The notes under the pieces: generated by a model
What the model saw: only the letters and a program-made list of their open reading frames with translations
Databases searched by the model: none
Told to the model about the DNA's origin: nothing
Position numbers and translations under genes: made by a program
In this document: piece by piece, positions 1-8,982 of the stretch
Layout: every line of letters starts with the position of its first letter
Position numbering within the stretch: position 1 is the stretch's first letter
Source: Streptomyces uncialis
GTDB taxonomy: Bacteria > Actinomycetota > Actinomycetes > Streptomycetales > Streptomycetaceae
Assembly (NCBI RefSeq): GCF_001905345.1
Contig: NZ_LFBV01000003.1
Coordinates: 226,232 to 290,231 of the forward strand
Direction: 5' to 3'
DNA: 64,000 nucleotides

Positions 1-69
1 CACCCCGGCTCCACCCCTCGAAGAGGGTCCGCGCGCCCGGCGCCCTCGGCCGACGGCGGGGAGGCGCGG

Positions 70-2106
70 ATGACCGGGGCGCAGAGCGGGGCCGCCCGTA
101 CCGGAGGGCGGCGCGTCCCGCCGCCCCGGCCGGCGCCCGGGCTGGAGCTCCCGCCGGCGCGGGTGCCGGCCGGGCCCGCCGACGGCGACGACATCACCGA
201 CGGACTGAAGACGCCGTACTGGTCTGTGCACGACGGGGCTTCGGCGAAGGCGAGTGTCGGGGAGATCCTCGGCCGGCTGCCGCAGATTCTCCGGCAGGTC
301 GGGACGCTGGCCTGGCGGGCCGATCGCCGCAACACCTTGCTGGTGGTCGTCCTCCAGCTCGCGTCGGCGGCGATGGCCGCCTTCGGTCTGGTCGCCTCGG
401 TCGGTGTCCTGCGTGAACTGTTCGGGACCGGTCCGACCCCCGACAGGGTTCGTGCCGCGCTCCCCCAACTGCTTCTCGTCGTCGGTCTGCTGTCGCTGCG
501 GGCACTGCTGGAGGCCGGGGTCGCCGCCGCCGAGGCGAAGCTCACACCGAAGATCCGGGTCGCGCTGGAGTCCGAGTTCTACGACCTGGCCGCGCGGGTG
601 CGGCTGGAGGCGGTCGAGGACCCCGACTGGCACGACACGGTCCACCGCGCCTCCGACAAGGGCTTGTACTACGCGCGGCAGATCGTCGGCAACGTCGTCG
701 CGCTCGCCGCCGCGGCCCTGGACATCATCGGCACCGCGAGCGTCCTCACCGTGCTCCATCCGCTGCTGATCCTGATGCTGCCGCTGTCCGTCCTGCCGGT
801 CGGGGCCGCCGCCGTACGCGCCGCCCGGGACCGCTTCCACTCCCATATGCGGTGGAACGCGATGCAACGCCGGCTGCGGGTGTTCACCTGGCTGCTGCTC
901 GACCAGGATTCCGCGGCCGAGTTGCGCTCGACCGCTTCCCAGGGCGCGCTGCTGTCCGAGTACCGGCGGATCGCCGAGCGGATCGCCGCCGAGGAGACGA
1001 GGCTGGGTGTGAGCGCGGCCCGGATCAACCTCGCCGGACGAGCCGTCGGCGGCCTGGGTGCCGGGCTCACCTACGCGGCGCTGTGCCTGATGCTGCTGGA
1101 CGGCTGGATTCCGCTCGCCGTCGGTGCCGGGGCCGTCCTGGCCCTCCAGACCGGCCGTACGTCGCTGACCACGTTCGTCAACCTCGCTCATCTCGTGTTC
1201 GAGAACGCCCTATGGGTCTCGGACCTGTTGACGGTGCAATCCCATTGCCGCACCCGTCTCCCCCGCACCGGCGGCCTGACTGCCCCCGAGGCGGTGAAGG
1301 AGATCCGGCTCGACGAGGTCAGCTTCAGCTACCCGGGCAAGGACGCCCCCGCGCTCGACGGTGTGACCCTGACCCTGAAGGCCGGGGAGACCGTCGCGTT
1401 CGTCGGCGTCAACGGCTCCGGCAAGAGCACCTGTTCCAAACTCATCGCCGGCCTGTACGACCCGACCGCCGGAACCGTCTCCTGGAACGGCGCCGACGCA
1501 CAGCACCTCGACCCCCTCTCCCTTCAGCGGCGGGTCTCCATGGTCCTCCAGCAACCCGCCCACTTCCCCTTCACCGCACTGGCGAACATCACCGTCTCCC
1601 GCGGCTCCATCACCGACGCGGACCCCGAAGCCGCCCACCGCGCGGCCACCGCCTCCGGCGCCGACCAGGTCATCGCCTCCCTCCCCGACGCGTGGACCAC
1701 GCTGCTGTCCAAACGCTTCCGCGGCGGACAGCAGCTCTCCGCCGGACAGTGGGCGAAGATCGCGGTGGCCCGCGGCCTCTACAAGCAGGCGCCCGTCCTC
1801 CTCCTCGACGAACCGACGGCCAGCATGGACCCGCGCGCCGAACACGCCGTCTATCAGGCGGTCCTCCAAGGACCCCGGCTCCCCGGGCAGATCACCGTTC
1901 TCATCTCGCACCGCCTCGCCTCGGTGCGAGGCTGCGACACGATCTATGTCTTCGACAGCGGGAGGATCACGGAATCCGGTACGCACCAGGAGCTCATGGA
2001 CCTCGACGCGTCGTACGCCGCCATGTTCCGCCTACAAGCGTCCGGATACCGCACCGCTGACTCCGGCCCGGACGCACCCTCGGACCGGGCGCGGCTGCCT
2101 GGATGA
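70..2106 (+). CDS. ABC transporter, fused permease and ATP-binding exporter
   Basis: Half-transporter of the type I exporter class (678 aa), expected to dimerise in the membrane and export an unknown substrate. After a Pro/Ala-rich N-terminus of about 75 residues, hydrophobic helices run to about residue 370. The nucleotide-binding domain follows: Walker A GVNGSGKST near 445, a Q-loop in VLQQP, the variant signature LSAGQ near 556, Walker B VLLLDEPTA near 576 and the switch His in LISHRLAS near 610. All ATPase residues are present. A GGGGAGG ribosome site lies 6-13 bases before the ATG. No peptidase C39 domain is visible, so leader-peptide cleavage is not suggested. The substrate cannot be read from the sequence; upstream neighbours are outside the window. 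Confidence 0.9.
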   Translation: MTGAQSGAARTGGRRVPPPRPAPGLELPPARVPAGPADGDDITDGLKTPYWSVHDGASAKASVGEILGRLPQILRQVGTLAWRADRRNTLLVVVLQLASAAMAAFGLVASVGVLRELFGTGPTPDRVRAALPQLLLVVGLLSLRALLEAGVAAAEAKLTPKIRVALESEFYDLAARVRLEAVEDPDWHDTVHRASDKGLYYARQIVGNVVALAAAALDIIGTASVLTVLHPLLILMLPLSVLPVGAAAVRAARDRFHSHMRWNAMQRRLRVFTWLLLDQDSAAELRSTASQGALLSEYRRIAERIAAEETRLGVSAARINLAGRAVGGLGAGLTYAALCLMLLDGWIPLAVGAGAVLALQTGRTSLTTFVNLAHLVFENALWVSDLLTVQSHCRTRLPRTGGLTAPEAVKEIRLDEVSFSYPGKDAPALDGVTLTLKAGETVAFVGVNGSGKSTCSKLIAGLYDPTAGTVSWNGADAQHLDPLSLQRRVSMVLQQPAHFPFTALANITVSRGSITDADPEAAHRAATASGADQVIASLPDAWTTLLSKRFRGGQQLSAGQWAKIAVARGLYKQAPVLLLDEPTASMDPRAEHAVYQAVLQGPRLPGQITVLISHRLASVRGCDTIYVFDSGRITESGTHQELMDLDASYAAMFRLQASGYRTADSGPDAPSDRARLPG

Positions 2107-2113
2107 CCCACCC

Positions 2114-2144
2114 GGTGCCGGGCGGGACCGCCCTGCCCGGCACC
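2114..2144. terminator. Strong hairpin terminator after the ABC exporter
   Basis: Perfect 10-bp inverted repeat GGTGCCGGGC (2114-2123) / GCCCGGCACC (2135-2144), with a further GGG/CCC pairing in the loop, starting 8 bases after the exporter stop codon. It lacks a U-tract, as is usual for Streptomyces hairpin terminators. Confidence 0.7.
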
Positions 2145-2293
2145 CGCTTCCCGCACCCTGCGCACGAGGTGACCCGGTCCGGACCGGGCCACCTCGACCG
2201 CGCGCGCCGATGAGCAGCGCATAACTGTCTTCTCCGACTCCGGGGCCCGGGCGCATCGCCGGTCCCGCCAAGGCTGGACGGTAGGCTACCCGC

Positions 2294-2890
2294 GTGATTC
2301 TGCCGACGGTCGACGAGGTGCGCGCGCTGCACGAGCGGTACGCGCCGTCGCGTGAGGCGCTGGACCTCGTTCTCACCCACTGCGAGATCGTCGGCGACAT
2401 CGCCGCACAGCTCGGGGCACGGACCGCCCTCCCTCTCGACACCGACCTTGTCCGTATCGGCGCCCTGCTGCACGACATCGGCGTCTACCGGCTCTACGAC
2501 CGCGCGGGTCGGCTCGATCACCGCGACTACATCCGCCATGGCGTCCTCGGTCATGAGATCCTGCGCGAGGAAGGCTATCCGGAGGCTTTGCGCCGCTTCT
2601 GCTCCTGTCACACGGGAGTCGGACTGACCCGGCACGACATCCGCGAACAGAAGCTTCCGATACCCGAGGCCGACTATCTGGCCGAGACCGTCGAAGAGCA
2701 ACTGGTCATGTACGCGGACAAGTTCCACAGCAAGACGACACCACCCACGTTCCTCACCGCCGACACCTACGCCGCACGGGTGGAGAGGTTCGGCGTGGAC
2801 AAGGTCCACGCGTTCGGCCTGCTGCGTGCCAGGTTCGGCGTACCCGACCTGACCTCGGCAAGGGCTCGGTACGGGCACGCGCAGGCTTGA
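2294..2890 (+). CDS. HD-domain metal-dependent phosphohydrolase
   Basis: A 198-aa soluble protein with the HD-superfamily metal ligands: His29 (THCE), the His60-Asp61 pair in LLHDIG, and further His residues in RHGVLGHEIL and CSCHTG. Family members hydrolyse phosphoester bonds of nucleotides or related compounds. The substrate here is unknown. The start is a GTG (VILPTVDEV). The gene stands alone between two hairpins. It is convergent with the sugar dehydrogenase, so it is probably monocistronic. Confidence 0.85.
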   Translation: MILPTVDEVRALHERYAPSREALDLVLTHCEIVGDIAAQLGARTALPLDTDLVRIGALLHDIGVYRLYDRAGRLDHRDYIRHGVLGHEILREEGYPEALRRFCSCHTGVGLTRHDIREQKLPIPEADYLAETVEEQLVMYADKFHSKTTPPTFLTADTYAARVERFGVDKVHAFGLLRARFGVPDLTSARARYGHAQA

Positions 2891-3004
2891 GGCAGGGAAT
2901 GTCGTGGGACGGTCCGGCCCGCCACCGGCGAGGCGCAGCCGATCCACACCGGCTCTGCCTACCCACGAAGCCACTCGCCCGGCTCGTGCCACGCCGAGGC
3001 CGGG

Positions 3005-3044
3005 GCGGGCGGTCGCCACGACCTGTGGATGGCGGTCCGCCCGC
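3005..3044. terminator. Bidirectional hairpin between convergent genes
   Basis: Outer 8-bp stem GCGGGCGG (3005-3012) / CCGCCCGC (3037-3044) continued by an inner CGCCA (3014-3018) / TGGCG (3030-3034). It lies between the HD hydrolase and the sugar dehydrogenase stop codons and could serve both strands. Confidence 0.5.
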
Positions 3045-3077
3045 GCCGCCCGACGGCCGCGCCGTCGATGACGTGCT

Positions 3078-4571
3078 TCAGGAGCGCCAGCGGTACTCGA
3101 TGATCGCGCCGGGGTTCTCCAGCGGGCCGGTCGCCGGAGCGCCCCGCGCGTCGCGGACGGGGCCCGCGGTGTCGGTCGCGACGTAGAGGGACCTGCCGTC
3201 GGCGCTGAACTCCGAGTCACGGAAGCGGTTCCGCTCCTGGAAGAGCTTGGTGACCTTGCTGACGTCCTGGCCGCCCGCCGCGAGATCGACGCGGTAGACG
3301 GAGCCGTCCTTGAGGGTGGTCATCAGCAGCGAGTTCCGCCAGCCGGGAATGCCTCCGCCGGACGATGCGGCGGATTCCCTGGACGTTCCGTAGTGCTCGA
3401 AGCTGGAGGGCGCGATGGTGGGCCAGCAGACCGCCCACATCTCGCCCTTGGCGCACTTGGGGTCCTGGAAGTCGAAGCCCGAGTCCACGGTGCCGAAGGT
3501 GTGGACAGGCTGTACGAAGGGCTGGTCGAAGTCCGTCTCCCGCTGGACGGGCACCGTCTTGGGGATCTTGAAGTCGCTGAAGGTCAGCTTGTCGCACGGT
3601 GTCGGCCACGAGGCGGACCAGTTGCCGTAGACGTAGGCCTTGTCGTCGCGGTAGCCCGAGACGTTCGGCCAGCCGTAGTTGGCGCCCTTCCGCAGGACGT
3701 TGATCTCGTCGTCGGTCTTCGGGCCCTGGTCGTTCTGGTAGAGCGTGCCGTCGGGGCCGAAGGCAAGGCCCTGCGCGTTGCGGTGCCCGTAGGTGTAGAC
3801 GTGACTGCGCACGCCGTCGAGGGAGGGGTTGTCCGCGGGGACCGAGCCGTCGGTGTTCAGCCGCAGGGTCTTCCCCTGGTAGGCGATCCAGTCCCTGCCC
3901 TGGACCTCGTGGGCGGTGGGCAGCCGCTGGGGGTAGCTGGGCCGGCAGAAGTTCGCGAACTGGTTGGTGCCCTGGTCGCCGATCGTGTAGTAGAGCTTGC
4001 CGTCCGGGCCCAGGCGCACCCGCGCCGACTGGTGGTCGCTGCCGGACGGCATACCGGCGATGACGGTCTTCGGACTGTGCAGCCGCTGCCGCCCGGCGTC
4101 GTAGGTGTAGCGCTCGATCTTCGTGCGGGCCTGTACGGCCGGGGTGGGATCGATGTCGTAGCTGTAGGCGAGGTACGCGTACAGTTCCCCGCTCCTCGGC
4201 CGTTCCTCGACGGCGAGGCCGAGCACACCGTCCTGTCCGCCCTGGCTGTGGACGGCCTCCGGCAGGCTGAGCAAGGTGGCCTTGGCACCGGACTTCGGAT
4301 CGACGCGGGTGACCTTCTTGCCGCTCTTCTCGGTGACCCAGAGGGCTCCGTCGGGAACCCTGACCACCTCGTAGGGGTTGTTGAGGCCGGTGGTCACCAC
4401 CCGCTTGGTGAACGTCCCCGAGGCAGGCGGTGCGGTGCCGTCCGGAGCGGAGACGTCCGTGCCCGTTCCGCCCGAGGGATCTCCCCCGGTGACGGCGGCC
4501 CCGGCGAGCGCGGCGCCGAGGGCCAGGACGACCGCTGCCGCCAGAGGGCCGCGTATGTGGGTGTGCTTCAT
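3078..4571 (-). CDS. Secreted PQQ-dependent sugar (sorbosone/glucose) dehydrogenase-like protein
   Basis: About 497 aa from the Met of MKHTHIRG (4571). An in-frame ATG 21 bases upstream is possible. A Sec signal peptide (KHTHIRG, then an Ala/Leu/Val-rich core of about 20 residues) is followed by a Gly/Thr/Pro-rich linker. The body is a six-bladed beta-propeller of the soluble aldose sugar dehydrogenase family: NPYEVVRVPDGALWVTE, DGVLGLAVEERP, KLYYTIGDQGTNQ, YTYGHRNAQGLAFGPDG, NDQGPKTDDEINVL and NYGWPNVSGY are all in family order. Members oxidise aldoses with pyrroloquinoline quinone outside the membrane. Whether this one binds PQQ or is only structural is not certain. It is single and convergent with its left neighbour. 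Confidence 0.85.
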   Translation of the reverse strand: MKHTHIRGPLAAAVVLALGAALAGAAVTGGDPSGGTGTDVSAPDGTAPPASGTFTKRVVTTGLNNPYEVVRVPDGALWVTEKSGKKVTRVDPKSGAKATLLSLPEAVHSQGGQDGVLGLAVEERPRSGELYAYLAYSYDIDPTPAVQARTKIERYTYDAGRQRLHSPKTVIAGMPSGSDHQSARVRLGPDGKLYYTIGDQGTNQFANFCRPSYPQRLPTAHEVQGRDWIAYQGKTLRLNTDGSVPADNPSLDGVRSHVYTYGHRNAQGLAFGPDGTLYQNDQGPKTDDEINVLRKGANYGWPNVSGYRDDKAYVYGNWSASWPTPCDKLTFSDFKIPKTVPVQRETDFDQPFVQPVHTFGTVDSGFDFQDPKCAKGEMWAVCWPTIAPSSFEHYGTSRESAASSGGGIPGWRNSLLMTTLKDGSVYRVDLAAGGQDVSKVTKLFQERNRFRDSEFSADGRSLYVATDTAGPVRDARGAPATGPLENPGAIIEYRWRS

Positions 4572-5029
4572 CGGATTCTTCCTTCCGGTCACCCCCCTTC
4601 GCCCCTCCCCTCCAGATCATCACTTTATGGATACGATTCAGCACTTTAAGTGTTCGGGTGGCGGGCTGTTCGGGTGGCGAAAGGCGCCTCCGCGATCGGC
4701 GGCCTCCGCCCCGGTCGCGAAAATCGGCCGGGTGCCGGGCGCTTCCGCGTCGGGGGGGCGCAGCCTCTTGGCGGGAGTACCCGAGTCGTTCGTCGCGTGC
4801 GCGTCCGCCGCTGCGGGAGGCCCCGCCGAGGGAGTTCTTGCCGTACGGGGCCGGGCCCCACATGCGCCGAACCTCGACCCCGTCACCCGTGGTCACCGCA
4901 CCGCGGCCCAGCCACCCGGAACGCCGCTCTGTCACCCGCGGCCCAGTCACCAGCCGATTCAGTCAGCCGCGACTCTTGCCAGCAAGACATGAACGGGGTT
5001 TCAATGTTTCAGCGGGAAGAAATGAATCC
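4572..5029. other. Intergenic region between sugar dehydrogenase and TetR operon
   Basis: About 460 bases between divergent genes. The part next to the dehydrogenase start (4610-4655) is AT-richer and carries the CACTTTA repeats annotated separately. The rest is GC-rich without a convincing gene; reading frames here are open only because of GC bias. Confidence 0.5.
4621..4652. promoter_or_regulatory. CACTTTA direct repeat and palindrome upstream of the sugar dehydrogenase
   Basis: CACTTTA occurs at 4621 and 4642, exactly 21 bases (two helical turns) apart. The second copy is part of the palindrome CACTTTAAGTG (4642-4652). The element is 50-80 bases upstream of the dehydrogenase start and may be an operator or promoter element. 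Confidence 0.35.
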
Positions 5030-5677
5030 ATGTTCAAAACAACGGGGTGGAAGATGCCGTACCGCTCGACGGCCACCACGCGACGTAACGCGGAACTCAA
5101 GCGGGCCGCGTTCCTGGGCGCCGCGCGTTCGCTGGTGGCGACACAGGGTTTCGGTGGCGCGACCGTCGCGGTCATCGCCGAGCGGTGCGGCGCCAGTGTC
5201 GGTTCGGTCTACTCCTACTTCGACAACCGTGAGCAACTGCTGGCGGAGGTGTTCCGCAGCGCGGCGGCCCACGAGCTGAGAATCGTGCGCACGGCCGTCG
5301 CCGATGCCCCGCCCGACGCGACGGACCAGCTGAGCGTCCTGATCCGGACGTTCGCGGGCCGTGCGTTGCGGGGCCGTCGGATGGCGTGGTCCCTGCTCTT
5401 CGAGCCGGTGACCCCCGCGGTGGAGGCCGAGCGGCTGGTCTACCGGCGCTCGTACACCGAGCTCGGCGAACAGGTCATCCGCACCGGTATCGACCAGGGC
5501 CGATTCGCCGACCAGGCACCGGCTCTCGCCGCCTCGGCCGTCATGGGGGCGATCTCCGAGTCGCTGATCGGCAGCCTGCGCCCATCGGAGACCTCCCGGA
5601 CCGCGCTTCCCGACGACGCCGTCGTCGACGGCATCCGTACGTTCTGCTTCCGGGCACTCGGCACGACTCGGCACTGA
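5030..5677 (+). CDS. TetR-family transcriptional regulator
   Basis: About 215 aa from the ATG at 5030 (GGGAAGA at 5014-5020 is a good ribosome site); 5054 is an alternative start. The N-terminal helix-turn-helix is typical of TetR proteins: RRNAELKRAAFLGAARSLV, then GGATVAVIAERCGASVGSVY, then SYFDNREQLLAEVF. The C-terminal ligand domain is all-helical. The stop codon is only 9 bases before the acyl-CoA dehydrogenase start, so the regulator is the first gene of an acyl-CoA catabolic operon and probably senses an acyl-CoA or fatty acid. A longer upstream reading frame to 4658 is not used: it has no family similarity. Confidence 0.85.
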   Translation: MFKTTGWKMPYRSTATTRRNAELKRAAFLGAARSLVATQGFGGATVAVIAERCGASVGSVYSYFDNREQLLAEVFRSAAAHELRIVRTAVADAPPDATDQLSVLIRTFAGRALRGRRMAWSLLFEPVTPAVEAERLVYRRSYTELGEQVIRTGIDQGRFADQAPALAASAVMGAISESLIGSLRPSETSRTALPDDAVVDGIRTFCFRALGTTRH

Positions 5678-5686
5678 GGAGACGGC

Positions 5687-7312
5687 GTGAGCACCACACA
5701 TGAGGTTGTCAACCAGGCTCCGCCGCGGGAGGGCCTGAACGAGTACCTGACCAATCCCGCGCTCACCGAGGCGGTGAAGCGGTTCGACGCCCAGTGGGCG
5801 GCCGACGGGCTGACCGAGGTCGGCGCGCTGGTGGGACGGCCGGACTTCCAGCACGACGCCGAACTGGCGCACACGCAGCCGCCGCGCCTCTCCACCCACG
5901 ACCGGTGGGGCAACCGCGTCGACACCGTCGAGTACCACCCCGCGTACCACCGGATCCTCGGCGCGGCGGTCGAACACGGCGCGCACACCAGTTGCTGGGC
6001 CGATCCTCGCCCGGGCGCCCATGTGGCCCGCGCGGCGACGTTCATGCTCTTCGCCCAGGTCGAACCCGGCCATGCCTGCCCGATGAGCATGACCCACGCC
6101 GTGGTGCCCTCGCTGCGGCTCGCTCCGGAACTCGCCGAACAGTGGCTGCCCCGCGTCTACGCACGCGGCTACGATCCGGCGCCGCGCGCGCCCGAGGCCA
6201 AGGCCTCCGCGCTGTTCGGGATGGCGATGACGGAGAAGCAGGGCGGGTCCGATGTCCGGGCCAACACGACCCGGGCGGCCGACGCCGGCGACGGCACCTA
6301 TCTGCTCACCGGTCACAAGTGGTTCTGCTCGGCCCCCCAGTCGGACGCGTTCCTCGTACTGGCGCAGACCTCCGGTGGCCTCAGCTGCTTCCTCGTGCCC
6401 CGGGTGCTGCCGGGCGGCCAGGCCAATGTGTTCCGCATCCAGCGGCTCAAGGACAAACTGGGCAACCGTTCGAACGCCTCGGCCGAGATCGAGTTGGACC
6501 GCACCGTCGGCCGGCTGGTCGGGGAAGAGGGCCGGGGAGTCCGCACCATCATCGAGATGGTTGCCCAGACCCGGCTGGACTGCGTCCTCGGCAGCACCGC
6601 CGGAATGCGGCAGGCCGTGGCCGAGGCCGCCTGGCACACCCGGCACCGCGGCGCCTTCGGCGCGCTCCTCGTCGACCAGCCGGCGATGACCGCGGTGATC
6701 GCCGATCTGCAACTGGAGGCCGAGGCCGCCACCTGGACCGCGATCCGGCTCGCCGCGGCCTACGACACGGAGGACGCGGAGTCGGTCGCGTTCCGCAGGC
6801 TGGCGACGGCCGTCGCCAAGTACTGGGTGTGCAAGCGCGGGCCGCACCACGCCTACGAGGCACTGGAATGCCTGGGCGGCAACGGTTACACCGAGGCGTT
6901 CCCCCTCGCGCGCCGCTACCGCGAGCAGCCCGTCATGGCGATCTGGGAGGGCTCGGGCAACGTCATAGCCCTCGACGTCCTGCGGGCCATGGCGCGCGAA
7001 CCGGAGTCGGTGGAGGCTGTCGACCGCGAGCTGGCCTCGGCCCTGGGCGTCCATCCCGCCTACGACGCGCACATCGCCACCACCAGGACACTGCTCGGCC
7101 GGACCATGGCGCAGCCGGACCGCGCCCCGGCACAGGCCCGCCGTCTCGTCGAAGCGCTCGCCCTGGCGCTGCAAGGCGCCGTGCTGATCCGCGAGGCCCC
7201 GGCCGCGGTGGCCGACGCCTTCGTCGCCGCCCGGCTCGGCGCCGACCGGAGCCTGGAGTACGGAGCACTCGCCCCAGGACTCGACCTCGCCTCACTCGTC
7301 TCCCGGGCCTGA
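5687..7312 (+). CDS. Acyl-CoA dehydrogenase, AidB-like
   Basis: FAD flavoenzyme of 541 aa starting at a GTG. The body shows acyl-CoA dehydrogenase motifs: FGMAMTEKQGGSDVRAN near residue 180 (flavin and substrate loop), GHKWFCSA, and ECLGGNGYTEAFPLARRYRE followed by IWEGSGNVIALDVLR. The IWEGSGN signature and the overall length match AidB-type members. Those include isovaleryl-CoA dehydrogenase-like enzymes and the E. coli alkylation-response protein. It probably oxidises a short or branched acyl-CoA to the 2-enoyl-CoA. It sits between its TetR regulator and an acyl-CoA ligase, which would supply the substrate. Confidence 0.88.
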   Translation: MSTTHEVVNQAPPREGLNEYLTNPALTEAVKRFDAQWAADGLTEVGALVGRPDFQHDAELAHTQPPRLSTHDRWGNRVDTVEYHPAYHRILGAAVEHGAHTSCWADPRPGAHVARAATFMLFAQVEPGHACPMSMTHAVVPSLRLAPELAEQWLPRVYARGYDPAPRAPEAKASALFGMAMTEKQGGSDVRANTTRAADAGDGTYLLTGHKWFCSAPQSDAFLVLAQTSGGLSCFLVPRVLPGGQANVFRIQRLKDKLGNRSNASAEIELDRTVGRLVGEEGRGVRTIIEMVAQTRLDCVLGSTAGMRQAVAEAAWHTRHRGAFGALLVDQPAMTAVIADLQLEAEAATWTAIRLAAAYDTEDAESVAFRRLATAVAKYWVCKRGPHHAYEALECLGGNGYTEAFPLARRYREQPVMAIWEGSGNVIALDVLRAMAREPESVEAVDRELASALGVHPAYDAHIATTRTLLGRTMAQPDRAPAQARRLVEALALALQGAVLIREAPAAVADAFVAARLGADRSLEYGALAPGLDLASLVSRA

Positions 7313-7343
7313 CCCGGCCCCGCACACAGCAAGGACCGAAGCC

Positions 7344-8867
7344 ATGCATCTGACCGCCCTGCTGGAACGCGCGGCCCGGCGCGCACCGGACAAGCACGCC
7401 CTCGTCACCGACGACGAGTCGGTCACCTACGCCGACCTGCTCGACCGGGCCCGGCGGGCCGCCACCGTGCTGGTCGACGCGGGTCTTCGGCCCGGTGACC
7501 GGGTCGCGGTGATGACGTTCAACACGCCGGGTTTCGTCGTGGCGGCTTTCGGTACCTGGTTCGCCGGTGGTGTGCTCGTCCCGGTCAACCACAAGTTCAC
7601 CGTCCCTGAGACCCGTTACGCCGTCGAGCACTCCGGTGCCGGGCTCGGCGTCGTCTGCGCCGGCCTGGCGGCCACGGCCCGCGCGGCCCGGCCGGACACC
7701 GTCTGGATGACCACCGAGTCGGGGGTCGACGGGCTTCCCGACTTCGACGCCCTCACCGCGGCCGCCGCGCCGCTGGCGAAGGCCGTGACGGAGGACGACG
7801 AGGCCCCGGCCGAGATCCTCTTCACCTCCGGCACGACCGCCTCGCCGAAGGGGTGCGTGCATACCCACCGCGGGCTGTCCCTCGTCGCCCCGCTCATCAC
7901 GAGCACGGTCGGCTTCACCTCGGAGGAACGATTCCTCCTGTCGATGCCGATCTGGCACGCGGCCCCGCTCAACGACTGGCTTCTGACCATGATCTTCCTC
8001 GGCGCGACCACCGTGCTCCAGCGCGAGTACGACCCCGCCGGGTTCGTGGCCGCTGTGGAACGGCACCGTGCGACGGCGTTCTTCGGGGCGCCGATCGCGT
8101 ATCTGGCACCGGTCCAGCTGGCCCGCCAGGGCAAGCTGTCGCTGGCCGACGCCGATCTGTCCAGCGTCGACAAGTGGCTCTACGGCGGAGCGCCGCTCGG
8201 TGCGGAGACGGCCCGCGCCCTCGCCACCGCGTACCGCAGCGACCGGTTCTTCCAGGTGTACGGCATGAGCGAGATGGGACCGGTCGGCACCGCCCTCTAC
8301 CCCCATGAGCAGGTGGCCAAAGCGGGCTCGATAGGCCGGGGCGGTATGCCGGGGGTCGACCTGCGCGTCGTCGCACCCGACGGGAACGATGTCCCGGCGG
8401 GCGGCACCGGCGAGATCTGGCTGCGCGCGGACACCCGGATGAGCGGATACCACCAGAACGCTCCCGCCACAGCGGCGGTGTTCACCGGTCCCTGGTTCCG
8501 CACCGGCGATGTGGCACGCGTCGACGAGGACGGCTATCTCTACATCGTCGACCGCCTCAAGGACCTCATCATCGTCGGCGGAGAGAACGTGCATTCCCAG
8601 GAGGTCGAGGAAACGCTGCGCGGGCACCCCCGGCTCACCGATGTCGCCGTCGTCGGCAGACCCCACCCCGAATGGGGCGAGACCGTCGTCGCCGTCTGCG
8701 TCACCGCCGACGGACAGCCGATCACCCTGGAGGAGATCCGCGGCTACCTCGGCGACAAGCTCGCCCGTTACAAGCTCCCCCGCGAGGCGGTCACGCTTCC
8801 GGAGCTCCCCCGCAATCCTTCGGGCAAACTCACCAAACACGTCATCCGCCGGAACCTGGTGACCTGA
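7344..8867 (+). CDS. Acyl-CoA synthetase (AMP-forming, class I adenylate-forming)
   Basis: A 507-aa ligase that activates a carboxylic acid as acyl-AMP and transfers it to CoA. The core motifs are complete: EILFTSGTTASPKGCVHTH (P-loop), YGMSEMGPVG (A5), WFRTGDVARVDEDGYLYIVDR (A7), LKDLIIVGGENV hinge (A8) and the C-terminal catalytic Lys in NPSGKLTKHVIRR (A10). It is the third gene of the TetR / acyl-CoA dehydrogenase operon (31-base gap) and likely feeds that dehydrogenase. There is no FAAL insertion, unlike the ligase at 29-31 kb. Confidence 0.9.
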   Translation: MHLTALLERAARRAPDKHALVTDDESVTYADLLDRARRAATVLVDAGLRPGDRVAVMTFNTPGFVVAAFGTWFAGGVLVPVNHKFTVPETRYAVEHSGAGLGVVCAGLAATARAARPDTVWMTTESGVDGLPDFDALTAAAAPLAKAVTEDDEAPAEILFTSGTTASPKGCVHTHRGLSLVAPLITSTVGFTSEERFLLSMPIWHAAPLNDWLLTMIFLGATTVLQREYDPAGFVAAVERHRATAFFGAPIAYLAPVQLARQGKLSLADADLSSVDKWLYGGAPLGAETARALATAYRSDRFFQVYGMSEMGPVGTALYPHEQVAKAGSIGRGGMPGVDLRVVAPDGNDVPAGGTGEIWLRADTRMSGYHQNAPATAAVFTGPWFRTGDVARVDEDGYLYIVDRLKDLIIVGGENVHSQEVEETLRGHPRLTDVAVVGRPHPEWGETVVAVCVTADGQPITLEEIRGYLGDKLARYKLPREAVTLPELPRNPSGKLTKHVIRRNLVT

Positions 8868-8881
8868 GTGAGCGCCTGAGA

Positions 8882-8908
8882 ACTCGTCCTTGCTCCCGGT
8901 TGACGAGT
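8882..8908. terminator. Possible hairpin between acyl-CoA ligase and nitroreductase
   Basis: ACTCGTC (8882-8888) pairs with GACGAGT (8902-8908) around a 13-base loop, 14 bases after the ligase stop codon in a convergent gap. Confidence 0.4.
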
Positions 8909-8982
8909 AGCCCGAGTCCTACGTCGGCTGCGACGGACCGCCGGGGCTGCCGCCGCGCGAGGAGTACACGCGGGTCAACCGG

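Noticed and set aside
70..2106. ABC exporter as the resistance gene of the alkaloid cluster
   Set aside because: It is more than 20 kb from the cluster, with unrelated catabolic operons between them.
4658..5029. N-terminal extension of the TetR gene
   Set aside because: It adds 124 residues with no TetR similarity. A good ribosome site and the normal family length fit a start at 5030.
5009..7174. 721-aa reading frame on the minus strand opposite the TetR and acyl-CoA dehydrogenase genes
   Set aside because: It is the complement of two well-supported genes, has no recognisable domains, and is open only because of GC-biased third positions.
8909..8982. Possible remnant of a coding region between the acyl-CoA ligase and nitroreductase
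   Set aside because: Too short, interrupted, and no family match could be recognised.
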